Positions 41,995-52,281 are shown, numbered from the stretch's first letter. The stretch: DNA of 64,000 nt from CAVVDY01 sp963819645 (GCA_963819645.1 CAWFWZ010000001.1:1-64000), one strand, 5' to 3'. Made by a program: numbers and translations. Notes: generated from the sequence alone by a model not told the origin.

Positions 41995-43591
41995 CTAAAC
42001 CAGCTTGCGCAATTCCCGGCGCAAAATCTTTCCCGACGGCGTTCGCGGGATGCTGGGCACAAAGTGGATCTCGCGCGGAACCTTGTAGCTCGCCATGCGT
42101 TCGCCCATGAACGACAGCATGCCCTCGCTGCTTTGCCGCGTTTCCAACTCGCCTTCGCGCAGAACCACAAAGGCACACGGCGTCTCGTCGCCGTCGGCTT
42201 CGATGCGTGACACCACGCCGCAATCGCGCACACCGGGATGCTCCAGCAGCACGCTCTCGACCTCGGCCGGCGCGATGGAGAAGCCCTTGTACTTCATCAT
42301 CTCCTTGCGGCGATCGACGACGTAGTATTGCCCCGTCTCATCGACGCGCACCACGTCCCCCGACCAATACCAGCCATCGCGCAGCACCGCGTCTGTCGCC
42401 TCGGGCGACTTCCAGTAGCCCAGCATGAATTGCGGGCCACGCATCACCAGCTCGCCCAGCTCTCCCGGCGCCACATCGTTTCCGTTCTCGTCGACGACGC
42501 GACAGTCGGTCAGAGCAACCGGCGCACCGACCGATTCGGGACGATACAGCTCCGGATCGAGGAAGCCCATGTGCGTTACCGGCGAAGCTTCGGTCATGCC
42601 GTAACCCTGGCGGATCGGGACACCGGTCAGGTTGATAAAGCGGCGCGCCAGTTCGGGAGAAAGCGGCGCAGCTCCGGACTTCACCCACCTCAGGCGATGC
42701 TCCTGGGGAAACTTCTTCTGTTCGGCGGCATGACAGTACGCCAGCAGGGCAGGCGGAACACACAACACCAGGCTCACCCCCTCACGCGCGATGATCGACA
42801 GCGAACCTTCGCAATCGAAGCGCGGCATCAGCACCAGCGTGGCGCCGCAAATCAGTGAGAGGTTCAGCCCGACGGTGAGTCCGTAGATGTGGTACATCGG
42901 CAGGAAGCACAGCATCGTGTCCGCTTCCGTGATCGCGCCCGCCTCGCCCGGTATCAACGTCTGATACACATTGGCGACGATGTTGTAGTGCGTCAGCATC
43001 ACGCCCTTAGGAAGGCCGGTGGTGCCGCTGGAAAAGGGAAGCGTTGCCAGCGCCAGCCGCGAGTCGCGCTCAGGGCTGGGCAGCGTGATTCCACAGCGCT
43101 GTTTCAGTAGCGACTCGAATGGCTCACTTCCATCACAGTGCTGCCGGATGGTGAATACATAGCGCAACTGCTGGCAAACCTGCCAGGTCGATTCCGCTGA
43201 GCAGAGTGCCGTCGGTAACCAGCGCGACCGCGTCGCAGGTTTCGAGCTGATAGCGAACTTCACGCTCGCGATACGAAGGATTCATCGGCGTAGGTACCGC
43301 GCCCGCCATCAGTGCCGCGTGGAAGGCGACGCCGAATTCCCAGCTATTGGGCAGGAAGATACCGATGCGGTCACCGGGCTTAATGCCGGCGGCGACCAGG
43401 CCTCGCGCCGCCTGCTCGACCAGTTCCGCATATTCGGCAAAGGTAATGCGCCGCGCCGGACTGCAGGATGTGTCGACCAGCGCAATCTTCTCTCCGCGCA
43501 TGCGGCACGAGGCGAGAACCACCTCGTGGATGAACTTGCCTTCGGGATTGTCGTACAGCCGCGTACGTTTCGTGTTTTGGCTAGTTGTCAT
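41995..43591 (-). CDS. Acyl-CoA / 4-coumarate-CoA ligase-like enzyme (one apparent frameshift)
   Basis: This ANL-superfamily enzyme activates a carboxylic acid as adenylate, then thioester. The P-loop LPFSSGTTGLPKGVMLTHYN, LPMYHIYG, GYGMTEASPVTH, GWYWSGDVVRVDETG, VDRRKEMMKYKGF and catalytic Lys near the end (RTPSGKILRREL) are all present. The frame breaks near 43180, between VTDGTLLSGIDLAGLPA and the next segment (RYVFTIRQHCDGSE); one extra base explains it. Repaired length is about 525 residues. The pattern is closest to 4-coumarate-CoA ligase-type and medium/long-chain ligases. The divergent neighbour is the HpnB-like gene. Confidence 0.88.
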
Positions 43592-43677
43592 GAGAGTCGC
43601 GGGAGAGTTTAGCAGGAAAAGACGCAGGAAAGGAAAGCGGAGCCGCGGATTTGCGCGGATGGACGCGGATCACTGCT

Positions 43678-44863
43678 ATGCTTTTGGACTTCTGGCAAAT
43701 GGCTGTGATCCATGACTTCCTGATCTTCGGCGGCGCTATGTGCCTCGCGGCGTGGCTCTATCTGCTGCTGCTGCACGGCCGTTTCTGGCAAGTGAGCTGC
43801 CTGCAAGCCCCCGAGCAACCTGAATCGCCGATCACCGGAACCATCGCTGTCGTTATCCCGGCGCGCAATGAGGCGAACAACATTGGATGCGCGTTAGGTT
43901 CCTTGCTGGCGCAGAGCTGCGCCGATGTCCTGCATATTTTTGTCGTTGATGACAACAGCACCGACGCCACTGCAGACGCGGCCCGCGCCGCCGCGTCGGG
44001 AAGCGAGAAGCTGCACATCATCAGCGGTCGGCCGCTCCCGGCTGGTTGGACCGGGAAACTCTGGGCGATGCAGCAGGGAATCGACGCGGCCATCAAACTC
44101 AATCCCCAGTTCCTTCTACTGACCGATGCCGATGTGGAGCACGCGCCCGATAATATCGCGACGTTGGTTTCGATCGCCGAACGTGAGGACTACGACCTGG
44201 TTTCCTTCATGGTCAAGCTGCACTGTCGCAGCCTGGCCGAGAAGCTGCTCATCCCGGCGTTCGTGTTCTTCTTCTTCATGCTCTATCCGCCGCTATGGAT
44301 TCGCTCGCCCCGGCGAAAAACCGCAGGTGCTGCCGGCGGATGTATCCTGATTCGTCCCCAAGCCCTTGCGCACGCTGGAGGCATCAGCGCCATTCGTCAA
44401 CGAGGTCATCGACGATTGCGCGCTGGCCCGCGCGGTGAAACGAAGCGGTGGCCACGTCTGGTTGGGCCTGACGCAAGACACCCGCAGCTTCCGCCCCTAC
44501 GAAAGCTTCGGCGAAATCGAGCGCATGATCGCGCGCACCGCCTTCAATCAGCTCGGTCACTCCGTCGCGATACTGATCGGCGCGATTGTGGGCATGGCGC
44601 TGCTTTACCTCTTGCCCTTCGCTCTCTTGTTCACTCGCGATCTGGCGGCTCATCGCGCATCGGTCTGGCTGGCCTACATCACCATGACCCTCACCTACCT
44701 GCCGATGGTTCGTTTCTACGGATTAGGAGCGGCTTGGGCCTTAACACTGCCTCTCAGCGCCATCTTCTATATGGCGGCGACAGTGGATTCGGCCCTCAAG
44801 TTCTGGAGCGGCCGTGGCGGCGAGTGGAAGGGACGCGCGCAGGATCGCAGTTCCTCCGGGTGA
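43678..44863 (+). CDS. hpnB: Hopanoid-type glycosyltransferase HpnB (one apparent frameshift)
   Basis: This family-2 glycosyltransferase has membrane helices at both ends. Visible marks are AVVIPARNEANNIGCALGSLL, FVVDDNSTDAT, GRPLPAGWTGKLWAMQQG, LLTDADVEHAPD (metal-binding DAD), AEKLLIPAFVFFFFMLYPP, TAGAAGGCILIR and, after the break near 44399, VIDDCALARAVKRSGGHVWLGLT. This run matches HpnB, the glycosyltransferase genetically linked to hopanoid synthesis. One extra C near 44399 explains the shift. ATG 43678 gives MLLDFWQMAVIHDFLIFGGA, a good first membrane segment. Repaired length is about 394 residues. Other hopanoid genes are not in the window, so the link rests on family resemblance. Confidence 0.8.
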
Positions 44864-45085
44864 CGGAGCGCTCAATTCTGGTTGCCAACCGCACGTTTTG
44901 CGGTGACGAACTGCTCACTTTTCAGGATGTACGCCGCGAGCAACTTTGCTATCGTTTGTTGCGCATCCCGGTGTCTAAAGTTTTGGGGCGCAACTGTCTC
45001 GATTCCGGGACGGAACTTCCTGCAATCAGCAAACGTAACTCACACTCAGAACAGGGAATGCTGCGATCATTAGCTGGAGGGGCAA

Positions 45086-46298
45086 GTGGCGAACGGCAAA
45101 CATAATAAGAAGAAGCGGTGGATCATCTTCACCATCGTTGCGGTGGCGGTGGTCGCGCTGGTGATCGTGGCGGTTGCTGCAACTCGCGGCGGCACCAAGA
45201 TCGATCCCACCAAGCTGGCGAAGGTCGAGCAGCGGCGACCTGGCGAAGAGCGTGGTCGCTACCGGCAAGGTCACGCCCATCACCAAGGTCGAGATCAAGT
45301 CGAAGGCCAGCGGCATCGTGAAGAAGCTCTACGTCGACGCCGGCGACAAGGTGCACACCGGACAGGTGCTGGCTGAACTCGACCGCGACGAGATCCAGGC
45401 GCAGGTGAGCTCCGCGCGCGCGCAGCTTGCTTCTGCCGAGGCAACTGCCAAAGGCGTCTGAGGCCGACTAGAAGCGCGCCGAAGGTCGATGCGCAGGGCG
45501 TGGACATCCCCACCTTGCAGCGCGCGTACGAACGCGCGCAGCAGATGGCGCGGGATGGAGTGGTTTCCGCCTCGGCGCTCGATGACGCGCAGCGCGCCTA
45601 CGAGCATGGCGGTCAACAAGCGCGACGTCGCCCGCGCGCAGTACACCGTGAACAAAGCCAAGGTCGCGCAGGCCGAAGCCGACGTGCAGAAGAGCCGCGC
45701 CACCTTGAGCCAGTTGGAAGAGCAGCTGAGTTACACCACCATCACCTCGCCGATCGACGGCGTCGTGCTTTCGCGCGACGTTGAGATGGGCGACGCGGTC
45801 AGCTCCATCCTGGTGCTGGGCTCGGGCGCCACGCTGGTCATGACGCTGGGCGACACCAGCGAGGTCTACGTCAAAGGCAAGGTCGACGAGAGCGATATCG
45901 GCAAGGTCTATCTCGGCCAGCCGGCGCGCATTCGGGTGGAGACCTTCAAGGACAAGACCTTCACCGGCAAGGTGACGAAGATCTCGCCGATGGGCGTTGA
46001 GAAAGATAACGTCACCACCTTCGAAGTTCGCGTATCGATCAACAATCCTGGCGGCGAACTGAAGGCCGAGATGACGGCCAATGCCGAGATCCTGCTCGAT
46101 GAGCACAAGAACGTGCTGATGATTCCCGAAGGCGCCATCATGTACGACAAGGACAAGAAGGCGTCCGTCGACATCCCTGAGCCGAAAGCCAAGGATGGCA
46201 TGAAGAAGGTCGCGGTCAACATCGGAATCTCCAACGGGGCGAAGACGGAAGTGCTCTCTGGATTGAAGGAAGGGCAGGAAGTCGTCCTGCAACAGTAA
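45086..46298 (+). CDS. HlyD/MacA-type efflux periplasmic adaptor (several apparent frameshifts)
   Basis: It starts with GTG 45086, behind GGAGGGG: a basic tail and one membrane anchor (RWIIFTIVAVAVVALVIVAV). The lipoyl-like half follows (KSKASGIVKKLYVDAGDKVHTGQVLAELD), then a coiled-coil hairpin, the second lipoyl half (LSYTTITSPIDGVVLSRDVEMGD) and a beta-barrel (VKGKVDESDIGKVYLGQPARI). Extra bases near 45235, 45453, 45480 and 45608 shift the frame, and TAG 45469-45471 stands in place of an expected Tyr. From 45620 to 46298 it is clean. Repaired length is about 400 residues. The adaptor would link an inner-membrane pump to an outer-membrane channel; no pump gene is adjacent. Confidence 0.85.
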
Positions 46299-46333
46299 GG
46301 AGCTAGAAACCATTTGTTGAGTCGCTTTGAAAG

Positions 46334-46353
46334 GGCACGGCTTCAGCCGTGCC
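46334..46353. repeat. Hairpin GGCACGG-CTTCAG-CCGTGCC
   Basis: Perfect 7-bp stem after the adaptor gene, one of the window's dispersed 'NNNcttcagNNN' hairpins. There is no T-run. Confidence 0.6.
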
Positions 46354-46489
46354 GCAAAGCGTCCGTAAACACGGGCTTTAGCCCCTGAGGCAACTCACTC
46401 GTGATCTATGAGATAGCCTCTGATAGCTTCGTTGATGCCATGGCTGCCGCACCAGCAGCCCGGTTTTCATTCCATTCTCGCGAGGGGTT

Positions 46490-47402
46490 ATGAGAAAAGT
46501 TTCGCTTGCGGTTTTGCTGGCTGTGCTCGCTCTTCCGGCGATGCTGTTCGCACGTGCAGAGGGCAAGTTCGATCGTACCTTGACGGTGAACGGGTCGGTG
46601 ACACTGGATGTAACCACCGGCTCAGGCAATATCACGGTGCGCACCGGCGGTTCCAACCAGATTGTGATTCACGGAGTGGTTCGGGGCAGCAACGACTGGT
46701 TCGGCGGAGACTCGGACAGCGCTGTGCGCTCGGTCGAGAGCAATCCTCCCATCGAGCAAAACGGCAACAGCATTCGCGTCGGCTACAACCTGTCGGATGA
46801 CATCAAGCACCACGTGTCGATCAGCTACGAAGTCACGGTTCCGGCCGACACCGCGCTGCAGGCGCATTCCGGCTCCGGCGACATCGGGGTCGACGGCGTG
46901 CGCAAGAGCGCGGTGGTCACTACCGGCTCGGGAGACATCAACCTGCGCGATGTCGGTCCGCAGGGCAATGCTCGCACCGGAAGCGGAACCATTAAGGGAC
47001 AGGACATTGCGTTGCCTTTCACCGCTCGTACCGGTAGCGGCGGCGTTCAGGCGGAATTGACTGGCAGCGGCAACGCCGACGTGGAATCGGGTTCCGGCGA
47101 TGTGAAGTTGCGCGGAATGAAGGGTGGATTGCGCGCCCGCACCGGCAGCGGAGATATCACTGTCGACGGCGCGGTGCAGTCAGGCTGGGACCTGCATACC
47201 GGGTCGGGAACGGTACGCCTCGCACTGGGTTCAAACCAGGGCTTCAATCTTTACGCACGCACCGGCTCGGGCAGCATTCACTCCGATCTGCCGATTACCA
47301 TGCAGGGCAACCTGAATCGTCACGAGCTCAAGGGCGCAGTGCAAAGGGGGCGGCCCGGAAGTGGAAGTCTCCACCGGCTCGGGGGATATCGAGCTGAAGT
47401 AA
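46490..47402 (+). CDS. DUF4097-type exported beta-repeat protein (one frameshift near the end)
   Basis: A signal peptide (LAVLLAVLALPAMLFARAE) is followed by a right-handed beta-structure built from at least eight repeats of the TGSGDI/TGSGTI motif (TGSGNITVRTGG, SGSGDIGVDGV, TGSGDINLRDVG, SGSGDVKLRGM and others), spaced about 20 residues. This is the DUF4097/adhesin-like pattern. One extra base in the G-run near 47346 shifts the end; the repaired frame gives PEVEVSTGSGDIELK and stops at 47402. It is predicted to be periplasmic or surface-located. DUF4097 proteins often sit beside PadR, anti-sigma or ABC genes, and here a PadR-permease pair follows. Exact role unknown. Confidence 0.8.
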
Positions 47403-47724
47403 GCGGGTAGTGCGGCGCTTCAGTGCCGCTTTCCGCATCTCTTTCTTCGGTGGAAGCACCACGCTTTAGCGTGGTGAAAAGCTTCCGCAGAAAAACCGGC
47501 TTCAACCCTGGCTTTGTATCAGGGCCCGACTTTCAGTCGGGCCGAACAGCGCATTGAAAGATTGTGGGCTTCAGCTCCTGCACTCGCAGGAGCTGAAGCC
47601 CGACCTCTTTTGACGCACTCTACGGCACGGCTGAAGCCCTGCCCTGATACAAAACCAATGAGAAATCGGCACAGCAGCCATCGAGCCGACCCCAATCCCC
47701 CGCAATTCGTCCCACTCCCCTTGC
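47403..47724. repeat. Cluster of dispersed hairpins
   Basis: Contains CACCACGCTTTAGCGTGGTG (about 47457-47476), GGGCCCGACTTTCAGTCGGGCC (about 47521) and AGCTCCTGCACTCGCAGGAGCT (about 47572). They lie between the DUF4097 gene and the PadR promoter. No gene. Confidence 0.6.
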
Positions 47725-47760
47725 ACTTCTACAAGAGTTGCGATAGCCTCCTGTAGAAGT
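47725..47760. promoter_or_regulatory. Candidate PadR operator in the padR promoter
   Basis: ACTTCTACA (47725-47733) and TGTAGAAGT (47752-47760) are perfect 9-bp inverted arms with an 18-base spacer, 15 bases before the PadR start. TTGCAC (47721-47726) overlaps the left arm and may be the -35 element. PadR regulators usually repress their own promoter by binding such palindromes. Confidence 0.6.
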
Positions 47761-47775
47761 AAAAGGGGAGAGAGC

Positions 47776-48108
47776 ATGGGCGAGGCTTCAATTGAACTTC
47801 CGCAAGGCACATTAGACCTTCTGATTTTGCGCACGCTGGCCTTGGAGCCTCTGCATGGTTGGGCGGTCTCCGAACGTATTCAGCAGATATCCAGCGACGT
47901 CCTGTGTGTGCAGCAGGGTTCGCTCTATCCGGCGCTGCATCGACTGGAGCGCCGCGGCTGGATTAAGGCCAAGTGGGGCACATCGGAAAATAACCGTCGC
48001 GCGAAATTCTATGAGCTCACCCGCTCCGGACGGCAGCAGCTCGAAATTCAGCGCACGGCCTGGGAAAAACTCATAGCCGCCGTCGGTCGCGTGCTGAAGA
48101 CGGCGTAG
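47776..48108 (+). CDS. PadR-family transcriptional regulator
   Basis: This 110-residue protein shows the full PadR domain: LPQGTLDLLILRTLALEPLHGWAVSERI, QGSLYPALHRLERRGWIKAKWG and RRAKFYELTRSGRQQLE. It is the short subfamily found across Acidobacteriota directly upstream of large MacB-type permeases. The ribosome site AGGGGAGAG precedes ATG 47776. The permease begins 10 bases after its stop, so the two form an operon, probably repressed by PadR binding at the inverted repeat just upstream. Confidence 0.9.
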   Translation: MGEASIELPQGTLDLLILRTLALEPLHGWAVSERIQQISSDVLCVQQGSLYPALHRLERRGWIKAKWGTSENNRRAKFYELTRSGRQQLEIQRTAWEKLIAAVGRVLKTA

Positions 48109-48118
48109 GAGGTGTGTC

Positions 48119-50749
48119 TTGTTTCGGAATACGCTTCACGATGCCTGGTTTCGCTTCCGCGCGCTCTTCGACCGCAATCTTCAGAAGGCACAGCACGATG
48201 AGGAGCTGCGCTTCCATCTTGAGCAACAGGTTGCGAAATATGTGAACTCAGGCATGAGCCGCGAGGAAGCCCTCCGTCGCACGCGCTTGCAATTTGGCAG
48301 TCTCGACCAGGTTCAGGAAGAGTGCTGGAACGCCCGTGGCCTGGGCTTGTTGGAGAGTTTCCTGCAGGACTTGCGCTATGCCGTGCGCACGCTGCGCAAG
48401 TCTCCCGGGTTCACCACCGCTGCGGTGTTGACGCTGGCCCTCGGCATCGGCGCCAATACTGCGATATTCACCGTTATCAACAGTGTCCTGCTCAATCCGC
48501 TTCCTTATCCCAACCCGCAGGAACTGGTCACGATGAAGCAAAACGATTCGCTGTTGAACCTGGAAGAGATTCAGCGCGACAACCACAGCTTCAGCGTTGG
48601 CGGCGGTATCAACACCATGGCCATGGATTTCACCGGCGGACCGGAACCAGTGCAAATCCGCGGCGGCCTGGTAGACGCAGGCTTTCTCCAAACGCTGGGC
48701 GTGGCGCCGATGATGGGACGGCTGATCGCTGCATCCGAGGATGTGAAGGGCGGCCCACGCAACGTCGTGGTCGGCTACGGCTTCTGGAGAAATTTCCTGC
48801 ATGGTGATCCGCAGGTGCTGGGCAAATCCATTTTGCTGAGCGGCAATCCATACACGGTGATCGGTGTCATGCCCCGCGATTTCATCCTGCCCCGGGAACG
48901 AGCCGATCTATTCGTGTCGCTGTGGGTAGAGTATCCCTCGGCAGCTGCTGAGCGCGAAGTGCATTTCATGCACTCGTACTGGCGCCTGAAATCAGGTGTC
49001 ACTTTGCCTCAGGCGCAGGCTGACATAGCTGAAATCGACCGCCGTTTGTCGGAACAGTATCCCGACGGCGAAAAAGATCGGCGCAGCTTACTGCGGCCGT
49101 TGCGCGAGGCCGTCGTCGGCAACGTGCGCTCTGGCCTGCTGGTGCTGTTCGGCGCCGTGGGATTAGTGCTGCTCATCGCGTGCGCCAACTTCGCGATGCT
49201 GCTGATCGCGCGCGCCATGGCGCGGCAGCGGGAGTTGATGACGAGAGCCGCGCTCGGCGCCGGACCGGCACGCTTGATTCGCCAACGCCTGACCGAGAGC
49301 GTTCTGCTGGCTCTCGCCGGAGGCGCCGCAGGTCTGCTGTTCGCGTGGACTGGTACCGGGCTCTTGCTGGCGGCGAAACCGGCGGCCCTGCAACGTTTCA
49401 GCACGATACACATGGACAGCAGGGTCTTCCTGTTTGTCTTTGGAGTGTCGCTGCTGACCGGCGTTGTGTTTGGCCTTGCACCGGCGTGGTCTGCGGCGCG
49501 GGCAAATGTTGCAGAGTCGCTGCGAGATAGCGCGCGCGCTACTCCGGCCGGCGGGTCGCGGCATCGCCTGCGCAGTGTGCTGGTTGCGAGTGAGTTCGCG
49601 CTGGCACTCGTGCTGCTGGTGGGGGCAGGCCTGTTGATAAAAGCCTTTTGGCGATTGCGCTCAGTCGATCCCGGTTTCAATCCGGCGAACGTCACCACCT
49701 TCTATCTGTCGCCGCCGGCAACCCGGTATCCGAAAATTCCTTTGCAGATGAATTTCCGCACGGAGTTGCTCGCCAAAATCAGCTCTCTTCCAGGAGCCGA
49801 GTCTGCGATGGTCAGCGATGTGCCGCTGGCGGGAAACTATGTGGCTCATCGTGTGGTCATCGATGGGCAGCCGACCCCTGCGGTTGGCACCGAACCCTTG
49901 GTGCAAACCCTATCGGTCATGGGAGATTACTTCCGCGTGATGCAAATAGCGATTCGCGCCGGGCGCGACTTCACAGCGATGGACCGCGAAGAACAACCCT
50001 GGGTGGCGATCGTCAACGAAACGTTCGTTCGGCAGTTATTACCCGGTCAAAACCCGCTGGGGACACGGATCGACTGGACCCGACGCAACGAGCCGCACAA
50101 GTGGATGACCATCGTTGGGGTTGCGGCGGATGTGAAGCATTCTGGATTGAACGAGCCGGTGGATCCTGCCGTTTACGCTCCCTTTGCTCAGAACGACGAG
50201 GCGTGGCGAACCTGGACGACGCTAGTCATTCGGACGCGCAGCCCGCTGGCAACACTCATAGACAACGTGAAGAAGCAGGTGTGGAGTTTAGACAGCCAGA
50301 TCCCGGTCAGCGATATTCAATCGATGGACGACTTGATGGCGCTGTCGCTGGCGCAGGAGCGCTTCAACGTGATGCTGCTGGGAGCGTTCGCTGGTCTGGC
50401 GTTGCTACTCGCAGCCGTGGGAATTTACGGCATGATGGCCTATCGCGTCACTCAGCGGACGCATGAGATCGGAGTGTATGTCGCGCTCGGAGCGGGCCGC
50501 TTAGATGTATTGCGGCTGATCATGCGGGATGGCGCGCGGCTCGCCGGCATCGGGATCGTCGCCGGGCTGATAGGCGCAGTTGCGATCACAAGAGTGATGA
50601 CGACCTTGCTGTTTGAGGTTACGCCCACGGATCCTGCGGTCTTCAGCCTGGTCGCTGTCCTGCTGGCGGCCGTCGCGCTCGTCGCGTGCTACCTTCCGGC
50701 GCGCCGGGCGCTCAATGTTTCACCGACCGTTGCGCTGCGGTGCGAGTAG
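48119..50749 (+). CDS. MacB-like ABC transporter permease (ADOP type)
   Basis: This 876-residue protein is intact. It begins with the 'permease prefix' helices (DEELRFHLEQQVAKYVNSGMS, EALRRTRLQFGSLDQVQEECW), then two MacB/FtsX halves: first membrane helix LTLALGIGANTAIFTVINSVLLNPLPY, a large periplasmic domain and a three-helix FtsX core (LFGAVGLVLLIACANFAMLL), then a second copy ending in VSPTVALRCE. There is no ATPase. This is the 'acidobacterial duplicated orphan permease' layout, typically paired with PadR. Substrate and function are unknown; MacB-type permeases work by mechanotransmission on periplasmic partners. It starts with TTG 48119 after GGAGGTG. Confidence 0.92.
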   Translation: MFRNTLHDAWFRFRALFDRNLQKAQHDEELRFHLEQQVAKYVNSGMSREEALRRTRLQFGSLDQVQEECWNARGLGLLESFLQDLRYAVRTLRKSPGFTTAAVLTLALGIGANTAIFTVINSVLLNPLPYPNPQELVTMKQNDSLLNLEEIQRDNHSFSVGGGINTMAMDFTGGPEPVQIRGGLVDAGFLQTLGVAPMMGRLIAASEDVKGGPRNVVVGYGFWRNFLHGDPQVLGKSILLSGNPYTVIGVMPRDFILPRERADLFVSLWVEYPSAAAEREVHFMHSYWRLKSGVTLPQAQADIAEIDRRLSEQYPDGEKDRRSLLRPLREAVVGNVRSGLLVLFGAVGLVLLIACANFAMLLIARAMARQRELMTRAALGAGPARLIRQRLTESVLLALAGGAAGLLFAWTGTGLLLAAKPAALQRFSTIHMDSRVFLFVFGVSLLTGVVFGLAPAWSAARANVAESLRDSARATPAGGSRHRLRSVLVASEFALALVLLVGAGLLIKAFWRLRSVDPGFNPANVTTFYLSPPATRYPKIPLQMNFRTELLAKISSLPGAESAMVSDVPLAGNYVAHRVVIDGQPTPAVGTEPLVQTLSVMGDYFRVMQIAIRAGRDFTAMDREEQPWVAIVNETFVRQLLPGQNPLGTRIDWTRRNEPHKWMTIVGVAADVKHSGLNEPVDPAVYAPFAQNDEAWRTWTTLVIRTRSPLATLIDNVKKQVWSLDSQIPVSDIQSMDDLMALSLAQERFNVMLLGAFAGLALLLAAVGIYGMMAYRVTQRTHEIGVYVALGAGRLDVLRLIMRDGARLAGIGIVAGLIGAVAITRVMTTLLFEVTPTDPAVFSLVAVLLAAVALVACYLPARRALNVSPTVALRCE

Positions 50750-50789
50750 GATTTTCTCCCACCCTGTCGTCCAAACGAAGGATGGCAGA

Positions 50790-50860
50790 ATGGGCACCCA
50801 CATTGTGGGAGCCAACCATCCAGATAGGGATGTCAAAGATGGGCACCCACATTGTGGGAG
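50790..50860. repeat. Direct repeat of a 22-bp element with internal hairpin
   Basis: Positions 50790-50811 and 50839-50860 are identical, beginning ATGGGCACCCAC and containing CCCAC-ATT-GTGGG. They lie between the convergent permease and STAS genes. A related element occurs near 31160-31205. Confidence 0.75.
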
Positions 50861-50862
50861 GA

Positions 50863-51213
50863 TCACGCGCTCAGTGCCGCGGCTGTCTGTTGGCGAGAGA
50901 CGCGTTCCCGGCCCGGAGCAATCACCAGCACGTTGTAGAGACGAGTGACGGCGACCAGACGCGCGACAAATTCCGACGCGTTGGTGAAGTACAAGATGCG
51001 ATTGCCCACGTTCGCCCAGTGTTGCAGTTCTACCAGCAATCCCAATCCCGAGGCATCGATGGTTTCAATGCCGCCGAGATCGATCTCGAGCACACGCTCT
51101 GTGCGCGACTGGGCCACGCTGCGGAGGGTTTCGATCTCCATCCCGAACACAATTCTTCCGCGGCAATGAAGAGTGGCAGTGCGACTATTGCGCTGGATAT
51201 CAATTCTTAGCAT
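50863..51213 (-). CDS. STAS-domain anti-anti-sigma factor
   Basis: The 116 residues match anti-sigma-factor antagonists such as SpoIIAA/RsbV: RIDIQRNSRTATLHCRGRI, LEIDLGGIETIDASGLGLLVELQ, with Ser55 in DASGLG as the usual phosphorylation site. When unphosphorylated it would bind an anti-sigma kinase and free a sigma factor. The kinase and sigma genes are not in the window. The start is ATG 51213. Confidence 0.85.
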   Translation of the reverse strand: MLRIDIQRNSRTATLHCRGRIVFGMEIETLRSVAQSRTERVLEIDLGGIETIDASGLGLLVELQHWANVGNRILYFTNASEFVARLVAVTRLYNVLVIAPGRERVSRQQTAAALSA

Positions 51214-51306
51214 AAGTATTCTGCCGGTTTCTTCATTAGACGACCGGGCTGGGGTGAAGGAAGCGCAATAACCGAAAACGAGGGACGAGTACTGAGCAAG
51301 CGAGTG

Positions 51307-51429
51307 TCAGTCGCGCGTGCGACGAGGCGAGTAGTAGTGCGGTCTTCCAGGGATGCATTCGATACGCGCCGTCGGCCCCATTACCGAAACCCACGGTTGC
51401 GAATTAACTTTTCTTATTACGATTTTCAT
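51307..51429 (-). CDS. Possible 40-residue protein
   Basis: ATG 51429 follows GGGGGTGAAGATTCA and opens a short basic frame (MKIVIRKVNSQPWVSVMGP ... YYSPRRTRD). Direction and position between a STAS gene and a PhoU-like gene give no clue. I recognise no family. It could be chance. Confidence 0.25.
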   Translation of the reverse strand: MKIVIRKVNSQPWVSVMGPTARIECIPGRPHYYSPRRTRD

Positions 51430-51487
51430 TGAATCTTCACCCCCTAAGGTTATGAAATAGTTAAGTAGCCATGCGACAGGCCAACCC

Positions 51488-52213
51488 ATGAACGCCGCCA
51501 ATTCGGAAACCCTTTCCCCGGAGCAAATAGCAGCGCACTTGCAAGACCGCACGCTGGAAGCTTGTCAGTTGGCGCGTAAAGCGGCGGGCATCGTAGCCGA
51601 AGGAATCGCTACCGGCGTGGCCTCTTTGCTCGACGGAGTTCGCGAGCGCGAAAAAGAGCTGGATGCGCTGGACCGCGAAATCGATCAGGGCGTTACCTGT
51701 ATCATCACCAAGGTCAGCGAGCAAAGCGCGCGCGAACTGCTGGCCTGCATGAAGTTCAACATCGGACTCGAGCGCATCGGCGACCTGCTGCTGAACTGCA
51801 GCAATCGAGCGGCAGCGGTGGGCGGCAGGATCGAACTGCAGGACATTCGCGATCTCACCATGATGGCGTCGCGGCTGGAGAAGATGCTCACCGATGTACA
51901 CGATGCCATGAAGCTGCGCGATCTGAATCGCGCCATGGGCGTATTGCGATCCGATGCCGAACTGGATCGCATCCGCAATCTGGTGTTCCTGAGACATCTG
52001 GAACACCACGACGACTCTCCGCGTACGGAGAGCTTCCACGTCCTATTCATGACCCAGGCATTGGAGCGCGCCGGAGATCATGCCAAGAACCTGGCCGAGG
52101 AGGTCTGTCACCTCGTCAGCGGCCAAAGTGTCCGGCACGTGATGCGCACGAACGACAAATCCGACGAGTTGCGCTTCATTGATGACCTGAAGCGCCAGCA
52201 GAGGTCCAAGTAG
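51488..52213 (+). CDS. PhoU-like domain protein
   Basis: The 241 residues form PhoU-type helical bundles: REREKELDALDREIDQGVTCI, MKFNIGLERIGDLLLNCSNRA, and FMTQALERAGDHAKNLAEEV. The E-x-x-x-D metal-site pattern of PhoU (ERIGD and ERAGDHAKN) appears twice. It stands 370 bases upstream of pstS, with the canonical phoU at the other end of the pst genes, so the locus has two PhoU-type proteins. It probably modulates phosphate uptake or signalling. It starts with ATG 51488. Confidence 0.85.
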   Translation: MNAANSETLSPEQIAAHLQDRTLEACQLARKAAGIVAEGIATGVASLLDGVREREKELDALDREIDQGVTCIITKVSEQSARELLACMKFNIGLERIGDLLLNCSNRAAAVGGRIELQDIRDLTMMASRLEKMLTDVHDAMKLRDLNRAMGVLRSDAELDRIRNLVFLRHLEHHDDSPRTESFHVLFMTQALERAGDHAKNLAEEVCHLVSGQSVRHVMRTNDKSDELRFIDDLKRQQRSK

Positions 52214-52281
52214 TCGCGCGATTTTCACCGTAACTTCAACTTCGCGTGCGCCGCGAAATGCACCCAACATGGAAGAGCGCT

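Noticed and set aside
35688..45471. UAG reassigned to an amino acid.
   Set aside because: Only three cases occur, all in genes with other errors. TAG also serves as an ordinary stop here, for example at the end of pstC and of the TonB receptor at 18-20 kb.
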